A stretch of DNA of 64,000 nt from Magnetofaba australis IT-1 (GTDB taxonomy: Bacteria > Pseudomonadota > Magnetococcia > Magnetococcales > Magnetococcaceae): the NCBI RefSeq assembly GCF_002109495.1, contig NZ_LVJN01000020.1, forward strand, positions 1,038,300 to 1,102,299. The letters run 5' to 3'. Below are positions 8,182 through 15,404 of the stretch, piece after piece (the first letter of the stretch is position 1; each line of letters opens with the position of its first letter). The notes beneath the pieces were generated by a model that was not told the DNA's origin, searched no databases, and was given only the letters and a program-made list of their open reading frames with translations. A program made the position numbers and the translations under genes.

Positions 8182-8745
8182 ATGCTGCTCGACACCTTTA
8201 ACGAAGATCAATTGCTGTTCAACACCAACGTGCTGGCGAAGACCTCCGACGGCGACCAGATGGCTTTTCGCGGCGATCTGGTGCTGGAGGAGGGCGAGTA
8301 CCATGAGCTGTCCGGCAAAAAACTCGCCGCCAAGGCCGTGTTGTATCAAGCGGTGATGCTGACTGATGACAGCAAGATCAAGCTGATGAGCGGCTGCTTG
8401 CGCGAACTGGAACTGCTGCCGTTGTTCGTGAAAAAGTATGGCGAGTATCTGGCCGAAGAGTGCACCCCCGTGTTCTACGTGATGAACATCCGTAAAGAGT
8501 GCGTGGTGGAGCTCGAAGGCAAGAAATACCTTCTGCTGGGCGCCGACAAAGCGATGGTGTGGAACGACCTGATGGAGCTGTACTACCTGGAAAAGGCCGA
8601 CTTCAAAGGCCAATCCAGCGGCGACAAGATGATCACCATGTACGACGGCGCCAAGGATTTGAAGGTCAGCAAGTACGAGACCGTGCTGTTCCACGACCTC
8701 AAAGGCGAGACTGTGGAATTGGAAGAGGGCTACGGCCCGGTGTAA
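8182..8745 (+). CDS. Unknown protein in the predicted NifA/sigma-54 regulon
   Basis: A 187-aa acidic soluble protein (no signal peptide, no membrane helix) with three cysteines (in SGCLREL, EECTPVF, KECVVEL). It looks built of two related beta-rich halves: EEGEYHELSGKKLAAKAVLYQAVML and, later, ECVVELEGKKYLLLGADKAM show a similar G-K-K-x-hydrophobic pattern. AAAGGAG lies 6-7 nt before the ATG. I do not recognise a family. The promoter (two TGT-N10-ACA sites plus a -24/-12 element) puts it with nitrogen fixation, and the nif operon lies 0.6 kb away. It could be a nitrogenase-associated, iron-sulphur or oxygen-protection factor; nothing in the sequence decides this. Confidence 0.85.
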   Translation: MLLDTFNEDQLLFNTNVLAKTSDGDQMAFRGDLVLEEGEYHELSGKKLAAKAVLYQAVMLTDDSKIKLMSGCLRELELLPLFVKKYGEYLAEECTPVFYVMNIRKECVVELEGKKYLLLGADKAMVWNDLMELYYLEKADFKGQSSGDKMITMYDGAKDLKVSKYETVLFHDLKGETVELEEGYGPV

Positions 8746-8778
8746 CGCCGCAGGTCGTTGACTGCTCCTGAGGTTGCG

Positions 8779-8810
8779 CGCCGCGTCGCTGTTCATACAG
8801 CGACGCGGCG
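8779..8810 (+). terminator. Strong hairpin after the 8182 gene
   Basis: A 13-bp stem (CGCCGCGTCGCTG / CAGCGACGCGGCG) with a 6-nt loop lies 35 bp past the stop codon. It is followed by only a short T-run (CTGCTTT). Confidence 0.55.
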
Positions 8811-8925
8811 TCGCTGCTTTGAGCCCCGCCCTGTCCCCGCCAAGCCGAATCGCGTATTCTGTCCCCCGCACACTGTGCCCAATTTTTCACGCCGCGCCCT
8901 GTGGCCCTACTCTGGAAGAGCCTCC

Positions 8926-9312
8926 ATGGAATCCATCGCTATCGCCTACGACGAATTGCAATCCGCCTGCGTGTTGTCCGCCACCGATGAGGAGATTGAA
9001 CAGGCGCGGCAGTCCCTCATGGCCAATGGGTGGAGCGCCGGGCCGGTGGTGGCGTTGAATCTGGATGGCGATCTGCATGCGCTCAATCAACCGGCTCTGC
9101 TGTCGGCGACGCGCATTCTGGCCAACGATTTCGACTATGACGGCGAATATGACGTGCCGCTGCTGATTATCGGCTATGAAGAGGCCTATAACCTGTGCCG
9201 CGATGCGGGCATGAGCTGGGATGGTTTTCTGGCTCTGCCCACGGAGGGGCAGGCCAAGATACTGGAGGCGGCAGGATTTGTCTCTTGCGCCGAGGCGTTG
9301 CGGGCGGCGTAA
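8926..9312 (+). CDS. Hypothetical protein, 128 aa
   Basis: A soluble, acidic protein of unknown family. The N-terminal half is helical (DELQSACVLSATDEEIEQARQ, then SLMANGWS); the middle has FDYDGEYDVPLLIIGYEEAYNL; the C-terminal part holds a short helical repeat (GMSWDGFLALPTEGQAKILEAAG). The ATG at 8926 follows GAAGAG; the longer frame upstream runs through the preceding hairpin and is rejected. It lies between the NifA-controlled gene and the draG end of the nif operon, but no nif-type promoter is seen directly before it. Confidence 0.65.
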   Translation: MESIAIAYDELQSACVLSATDEEIEQARQSLMANGWSAGPVVALNLDGDLHALNQPALLSATRILANDFDYDGEYDVPLLIIGYEEAYNLCRDAGMSWDGFLALPTEGQAKILEAAGFVSCAEALRAA

Positions 9313-9317
9313 TCGAG

Positions 9318-9351
9318 TGCGGCCACGACGGGATTCGCCGTCGTGGCCGCA
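9318..9351. terminator. Bidirectional terminator-like hairpin
   Basis: A perfect 14-bp stem (TGCGGCCACGACGG / CCGTCGTGGCCGCA) with a 6-nt loop sits between the convergent 8926 gene and draG, at the end of the nif operon. Confidence 0.65.
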
Positions 9352-9388
9352 GCGAAGATTGGCAAGACGTTGAGCAGGGCTTCTGTGT

Positions 9389-10366
9389 TTATGCAGAGAC
9401 TTCGGTTTCGGCGTCAGCGTCCGCTTCGCGCGGTTCGACGCGGCCCAGCGGCGCGGCGTTAATCAGCGCCAGGGCTTGATCGCGGCACTGGATTTTTACA
9501 TCGGAGTTGAGCGCGCGCAGCCACTTGCTGGGAATGCCTTCCAAACCATAAAGGGCGCCGGCGATGGCGCCGACAATGGCGCCGGTGGTGTCGGCGTCGC
9601 CGCCGCGATTGACGCAGTCGATCAGGCAGGCTTCAAACGAATCGGTATTGAACAGACTCCAGAACACCACGCGCAGGGTGTCGACGATGTAGCCCGACGG
9701 GTTGCTCGGTTGCCGTTTGCGCCGATAGCGGAAGTCGCCATCGGCGGCGATGAGCGCCTCCACCGGTTTGATCAGACAGTCCAGCCGCCCGCCATCCAGG
9801 GCGATCCAGAGCATCTCATTGACGCACTCGGTTCCGCTGTCCGACTGCGGGTTGTTATGGGTCAGACGCCCTTGCACCCGCGAGGCGGCGATCATCTCTT
9901 CCTTGGAGCCGCCAAAGGTGGCCAGCGCCAGGGGCAGGGTGCGCATGCAGGCGCCGTTGCCGCCGTCATACTCGTTGAGTTCGGCTTCCAGCACCCCTTT
10001 GTTGCGGAAGCGCAGAATGCCGTGACGCACGGTGTTGCCGATATCCACCGGCTTGGCCTTCATCCAATTATCAAAGTGGCGACCGATGGTGTGGCCTTCA
10101 ATGCCGCCCGCTTCGAGAATGGCGTCGCCCAGGGCCAGGGCCATGGTGGTGTCGTCGGTGACTTCACCCTTTTTCAGGTGCAGCCAGCCGCCGCCAATGA
10201 TCTTGTCGTGCACGCCATGTTTGGCTTGGATCTCATTGGGCAGTAGAAACTCCACCGTAGCGCCCAGGGCGTCGCCGATGGCCATGCCCCAATAGGCGGC
10301 CACCGCGCGCTGCTCCAGCGCCGAGGCGTGTTTGAGCTCTCCGGTTACTGATCGGGGCCAAAGCAC
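9389..10366 (-). CDS. draG: ADP-ribosyl-[dinitrogen reductase] glycohydrolase
   Basis: A 325-aa member of the ADP-ribosylglycohydrolase family. It shows GMAIGDALGATVEF at the N terminus, the metal ligands GEVTDDTTMALAL, and the C-terminal CVNRGGDADTTGAIVGAIAG motif (Asp/Thr ligands of the di-manganese site). DraG removes ADP-ribose from an arginine of the nitrogenase Fe protein and so reactivates it. The gene is last in the nifB operon; a GTG start at 10366 overlaps the end of nifQ by 22 bp. Its usual partner draT (the transferase) is not in the window. Confidence 0.92.
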   Translation of the reverse strand: MLWPRSVTGELKHASALEQRAVAAYWGMAIGDALGATVEFLLPNEIQAKHGVHDKIIGGGWLHLKKGEVTDDTTMALALGDAILEAGGIEGHTIGRHFDNWMKAKPVDIGNTVRHGILRFRNKGVLEAELNEYDGGNGACMRTLPLALATFGGSKEEMIAASRVQGRLTHNNPQSDSGTECVNEMLWIALDGGRLDCLIKPVEALIAADGDFRYRRKRQPSNPSGYIVDTLRVVFWSLFNTDSFEACLIDCVNRGGDADTTGAIVGAIAGALYGLEGIPSKWLRALNSDVKIQCRDQALALINAAPLGRVEPREADADAETEVSA

Positions 10367-10950
10367 TTGGCATAGTCCTGACAGGCTTCACAGGAGGGGG
10401 AGCGGCACACATAAATGCCCTCCTGCTCGCACAGTTGTTTGTAGAAGAAGCGTTTCCACTTCATGCGGCTATTGGGGTTCTTGGCGCTCAGATCGGGGAA
10501 GTTGAGGGTGATCAGCGCCGACAGCTCGGCGCGGGCGCGCAGACCCAAATCGCTCCACAGATGATCCGGCCCCAGGCAGCCGTCAGTGACGATCTGCGCC
10601 ATCAGGTCGCTATCGGCCACCGACTCGTTGCGATTGCGCATCAGCAGGTCCAGCAGCTCGGCGCGCTCCTCTTCGCGTTGGGCGTCGGCGACGGGCAGCA
10701 CCGCGCTGGGCGGCGGCAGGCGCATGCCGGGAAAGTGCGTGGCCATGAGGCTCTCAAACGCCTCTTCGGACAGCCCCAAGCGCTCGGACATGGCGCTGTC
10801 GCCATGCCAGGAGCTGGCCAGAATCTGATGGATGAAGCGGGTGTTGGGCAGACCGGCCTGATACACCGTCAGGCGCGTGGCCAGCGGTTCATGGGCGCCG
10901 CTGGATTGGGGCGTGTGCAGATAGTCCGAAGCGCTGGTGTGAACATACAT
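10345..10950 (-). CDS. nifQ: NifQ, molybdenum donor for FeMo-cofactor synthesis
   Basis: A 201-aa protein ending in the NifQ signature: WKRFFYKQLCEQEG then CRSPSCEACQDYAKCFGPDQ, i.e. Cys-x4-Cys-x2-Cys-x5-Cys, which binds a Mo-Fe-S cluster in characterised NifQ. NifQ delivers molybdenum to NifE-NifN/NifH during FeMo-co assembly. The start at 10950 is set by GGAG upstream; the frame continues further into the preceding gene but would overlap it. It sits 4 bp after the nifO-like gene and overlaps draG. Confidence 0.92.
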   Translation of the reverse strand: MYVHTSASDYLHTPQSSGAHEPLATRLTVYQAGLPNTRFIHQILASSWHGDSAMSERLGLSEEAFESLMATHFPGMRLPPPSAVLPVADAQREEERAELLDLLMRNRNESVADSDLMAQIVTDGCLGPDHLWSDLGLRARAELSALITLNFPDLSAKNPNSRMKWKRFFYKQLCEQEGIYVCRSPSCEACQDYAKCFGPDQ

Positions 10951-10954
10951 GGCG

Positions 10955-11389
10955 TCAGGCTCCAGCAGGGGTGGGGCAGGGGGCCGCATCGTGGGTTTTG
11001 GGGCAGCTTTCGACATCGGCGTTGGTCTGCTCGGTCTTGGTGAGGCCAATCCAGGCGTCCACATCCAGCGGGTGAAAGCCGCAGCGTTTGTCAGCGTCCA
11101 CCTGCATCAACGGACGGCGAATCAGCAGCGGTTCGGCGCACATGGCGTCCAACGCCTGCGCGGCGCTCATGCGCTCAGGGATCACCGCGCCGGATTTGAC
11201 CTGCGGCGCGCTGCGATTGAACCACTGATCCACCGGCAACTCGCCAAAGAAGGGGCGCAGCGCATCGGGGGTCCACGCTGCGGTCAGCAGGCTGCGGGCG
11301 TCCACAGTGTGGCCGGAGGCCTCCAGCATGCTCTTCTGCAACGTGTTGTTGATGCAGCCCGGCTTCTCATAAAAGATCACGGTGGCCAT
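10955..11389 (-). CDS. nifO: ArsC/Spx-family nitrogenase-associated protein (NifO-like)
   Basis: A 144-aa thioredoxin-fold protein of the ArsC type: MATVIFYEKPGCINNTLQK at the N terminus (single active-site-like Cys), then EPLLIRRPLMQV, with the conserved Arg and cis-Pro loop of ArsC relatives. Nitrogenase-associated members of this family (NifO) occur in nif clusters, where they influence the use of molybdenum between nitrogenase and nitrate reductase. The C-terminal 30 residues are a Pro/Ala-rich extension. The position between the ferredoxin and nifQ supports a nitrogen-fixation role. Confidence 0.82.
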   Translation of the reverse strand: MATVIFYEKPGCINNTLQKSMLEASGHTVDARSLLTAAWTPDALRPFFGELPVDQWFNRSAPQVKSGAVIPERMSAAQALDAMCAEPLLIRRPLMQVDADKRCGFHPLDVDAWIGLTKTEQTNADVESCPKTHDAAPCPTPAGA

Positions 11390-11439
11390 CTGTCGTGCGC
11401 CCTCCTGTGCGGGTGTGCGGAATGCGGCGGATCGAAGGA

Positions 11440-11724
11440 TTATTCGGCGCGGGCCGCTTCACTCTGCTCGTAGGCCAAGCGCACCTCCGGCGGCACGCCG
11501 GTGAGGCTGCCGACGGGATTGATAGGCTCGCCTTCGGCGCTCAGGATCGCCTCTTCCACCGGGCAGATGGAGGCGCACTGAGGATCGGCGAAATCGCCTT
11601 CACACTCGGTGCAGAGGTTGGGCTCAATGCGGAAATAGGGCTCGGCGGCGATGATCGCCTCGCTGGGGCAGACCAGTTCGCAAGCCCAGCAGTTGACGCA
11701 TTTTTCGGTAATCGACAAGCTCAT
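11440..11724 (-). CDS. 2[4Fe-4S] ferredoxin of the nif operon
   Basis: A 94-aa ferredoxin with two cluster motifs: CVNCWACELVCPSEAI, and a longer second site with CTEC, an 8-residue insert and CASICPVE. The extended second motif is typical of the Alvin/FdxN-like ferredoxins found beside nifB. These supply low-potential electrons to nitrogenase or to the NifB radical-SAM step. It lies 30 bp after nifB in the same operon. Confidence 0.9.
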   Translation of the reverse strand: MSLSITEKCVNCWACELVCPSEAIIAAEPYFRIEPNLCTECEGDFADPQCASICPVEEAILSAEGEPINPVGSLTGVPPEVRLAYEQSEAARAE

Positions 11725-11754
11725 GATACGGCTCTCCGGTCGGTGTCCTGTGCG

Positions 11755-13155
11755 TTAGCCTGCGGCCTGTTGGCTCGCCTCGGCGTCGCTCTCCAGGCCG
11801 TTCTGCGTGCGGCAGAAGGCGGGCAGAGCGAATTCGATGATCTCCCCGGCGTGGGCGTTGACCGGCTTGACGCCCGCCTCTTCCAGACGCTCCCAGGGGG
11901 CGAAGCCGATGCGCTGACACAGCACCGCTTCGCAGTCGCCCAGCGACTTGAGGGCGAAGTCCAGCGCGCTCTCCTTGTCGCCGCACTCGTTGTCGCCGGT
12001 GCAGTAGTTGTCGATGGCGCGCTCTTCCACCAGGGTCAGGCCATGGGCGTCGGCGTCATACACCAAGAAGCGCTTGGCGTGGCCGAAGTGCTGGTCGATG
12101 CGGATGCCGCCTTCGCTGGTCACCGCCAGACGACGCTTGGGACCGGCGGGCACGGCGGGAGCGGCCTTGGGGGCCTCTTCGTTGGCGGCGGGCGCCGACG
12201 GGGCTCCGCTCATGGCGATGGGGATGATCTTGCCGACGCCGCCATTGAACACTGGATTGGGCGGCTGGATTTTGTCCAGGGTGAACTCCTCGCCGCGATC
12301 TTCGCCCAGCATGCCCACCGCATCGGCGCGGCACTGGCGGCAGTGGGTCATCTGCTCAACGTCCCCTTCGCACGATTCACGCAGATCGCGCAGCTCTTCG
12401 TCGGTGGGGTTGCGCTGGCCCATCAGGCCATAATAGGTGCCATGCTCGGGCTCGGAGAGCAGCGGCATGATATTGTGCAGGAAGGCGCCCATGTCGCTGA
12501 CCTTCTTGTTGACTTCCTTCAGGTGCTCGTCGTTCACGCCGGGGATCATCACCGAGTTGACCTTCACCAGGATGCCGCGCTCCACCAGCATCTCCAGCCC
12601 TTTGAACTGGCGCTCGATGAGGATTTGGGCGGCCTTCTTGCCGGTGATGCGGCGGTTGTTCCAGTAGATCCAGGGATAGATCTTGGCGCCCACTTCCGGG
12701 TCGGTGGCGTTGATGGTGATGGTGACGTGGTGCACTTTGAGTTCGGCGATCTCATCCACCACGTCGGGCAGGTTGAGCCCGTTGGTGGAGAGGCAGAGTT
12801 GCAGATCCGGGTGGCTGGCGGCCACTTGGCGGCAGGTTTCAAACGTGCGCGCCGGGTTGGCCAGCGGGTCGCCAGGACCGGCGATGCCCAACACGGTCAT
12901 CTGCGGAATCTTCTCTTTGACCGCGCTCACCTTCAACGCCGCCTGCTCCGGGGAGAGCAGTTCGGATACCACGCCAGGACGGGATTCATTGGCGCAATCG
13001 TATTTTCGATTGCAGTAGTTGCATTGGATATTGCAGGCGGGCGCCACGGCGACATGCATGCGGGCGTATTTGTGATGGGCTTCTTTAGAGAAGCAAGGGT
13101 GGGTATCCACGGACGGGCCGTGGCTATTAGCGGATGAAGAACACGAGGCGCTCAT
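11755..13155 (-). CDS. nifB: NifB, radical-SAM FeMo-cofactor biosynthesis protein with NifX-like tail
   Basis: A 466-aa protein. Residues about 20-300 form the radical-SAM domain with the CNIQCNYC cluster motif (CxxxCxxC), the following CANESRPGVVSE, and the TVLGIAGPGDPLANP glycine loop; CRQCRADAVG lies at its end. After an Ala/Pro linker, residues about 340-450 form a dinitrogenase-iron-molybdenum-cofactor (NifX/NafY-like) domain (RIDQHFGHAKRFLVYD). NifB fuses [4Fe-4S] clusters and inserts carbide to make NifB-co, the precursor of all nitrogenase cofactors. AGGAGG precedes the ATG. It is first gene of the operon and has a sigma-54/NifA promoter. Confidence 0.96.
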   Translation of the reverse strand: MSASCSSSANSHGPSVDTHPCFSKEAHHKYARMHVAVAPACNIQCNYCNRKYDCANESRPGVVSELLSPEQAALKVSAVKEKIPQMTVLGIAGPGDPLANPARTFETCRQVAASHPDLQLCLSTNGLNLPDVVDEIAELKVHHVTITINATDPEVGAKIYPWIYWNNRRITGKKAAQILIERQFKGLEMLVERGILVKVNSVMIPGVNDEHLKEVNKKVSDMGAFLHNIMPLLSEPEHGTYYGLMGQRNPTDEELRDLRESCEGDVEQMTHCRQCRADAVGMLGEDRGEEFTLDKIQPPNPVFNGGVGKIIPIAMSGAPSAPAANEEAPKAAPAVPAGPKRRLAVTSEGGIRIDQHFGHAKRFLVYDADAHGLTLVEERAIDNYCTGDNECGDKESALDFALKSLGDCEAVLCQRIGFAPWERLEEAGVKPVNAHAGEIIEFALPAFCRTQNGLESDAEASQQAAG

Positions 13156-13215
13156 GGAATCCCTCCTGGCGTGGGGCCCCGGGTGACGGGGCGCTGAGAC
13201 TTGGGTAGATCTAGC

Positions 13216-13230
13216 GCAAGCCGTGGGCCA
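13216..13230 (-). promoter_or_regulatory. Sigma-54 (-24/-12) promoter of the nifB operon
   Basis: On the minus strand TGGCCCACGGCTTGC, with GG and GC 10 nt apart. The predicted start of transcription is near 13204, about 50 nt before the nifB ATG. Confidence 0.85.
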
Positions 13231-13286
13231 ATTTTAAAAATTCAATAAACATCTGAAAATAAAGTTAAATAGTTTGTGTGTTTGGT

Positions 13287-13302
13287 TGTCGCCTCTGTAA
13301 CA
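13287..13302. promoter_or_regulatory. NifA upstream activator site, nifB proximal
   Basis: TGTCGCCTCTGTAACA, matching TGT-N10-ACA, about 90 bp before the nifB transcription start. Confidence 0.8.
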
Positions 13303-13317
13303 AGGGCGAATTTGTTC

Positions 13318-13333
13318 TGTCGCTTTTGCGACA
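13318..13333. promoter_or_regulatory. NifA upstream activator site, nifB distal
   Basis: TGTCGCTTTTGCGACA, a perfect TGT-N10-ACA palindrome, about 120 bp before the nifB transcription start and 31 bp from the proximal site. Confidence 0.85.
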
Positions 13334-13343
13334 ATGGCGGGCA

Positions 13344-13374
13344 TAAAAAAACCCCGCTGGAAGCGGGGTTTTTC
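13344..13374 (-). terminator. Rho-independent terminator of nifA
   Basis: Stem CCCCGC / GCGGGG with flanking A-run and T-run on either side, so it can work in both directions. It separates nifA from the nifB control region. Confidence 0.85.
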
Positions 13375-13392
13375 GTTGGTTTGCGGCGATTG

Positions 13393-15051
<1,659 letters not shown>

Positions 15052-15205
15052 GGCGTGACGTTGCCTCATTTTATTATAGGGGGCGCCGACAATGGATGAT
15101 GGGCGCGCGCGAATTTCCGGTCGCAGGAGTGTGTCTCATTCTCAGACGTCACAATGTGCGATTGGGTTCCACCTCAATGTGAGGCCGTTGTCGGAAGTTC
15201 GACTT

Positions 15206-15221
15206 TGTCGCCTTTAGTACA
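15206..15221. promoter_or_regulatory. Candidate NifA site upstream of nifA
   Basis: TGTCGCCTTTAGTACA matches TGT-N10-ACA and shares TGTCGCC with a nifB site. It lies about 155 bp before the nifA start. Without a matching sigma-54 promoter, autoregulation is only possible, not shown. Confidence 0.5.
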
Positions 15222-15314
15222 ATCCACATGCCAAACTATCATTCTGTGATTAATCAATGCTTTGAGAGGGGTTGCGGGGGAACGATTGTCGGAGGCGCCG
15301 AAATTGTGATGTGT

Positions 15315-15358
15315 CGTCTGATTATTTTTTAATCAGGCGATCAAAAAATAATCAGACG
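15315..15358. repeat. Perfect 16-bp inverted repeat with competing inner stem
   Basis: Arms CGTCTGATTATTTTTT (15315-15330) and its exact complement (15343-15358) enclose 12 nt. An alternative hairpin uses CTGATTA and TAATCAG inside the left half (15318-15336), so two exclusive folds exist. It lies 46 bp past the stop of the hybrid kinase and upstream of nifA. Confidence 0.75.
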
Positions 15359-15404
15359 AACTCAGGGGTCAGTCGTTGGGAAAAACGATATGGGAGAGGG
15401 CGTA

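Larger units (their letters stand above)
15070..15404. other. 335-bp intergenic region upstream of nifA
   Basis: No gene. It holds the candidate NifA site at 15206-15221 and the long palindrome at 15315-15358, both listed separately. A TATAAT on the minus strand (15071-15076) lies immediately before the first possible nifA ATG, without a good -35. No convincing -24/-12 element was found for nifA. Confidence 0.6.

Noticed and set aside
11440-13155. Search for nitrogenase structural genes (nifHDK) in the window
   Set aside because: None of the proteins carry their motifs; only accessory genes are present.
15130-15200. Possible -24/-12 promoter for nifA around 15156-15170 (minus strand)
   Set aside because: GG and GC are 9 nt apart instead of 10 and the TTGC half is missing.
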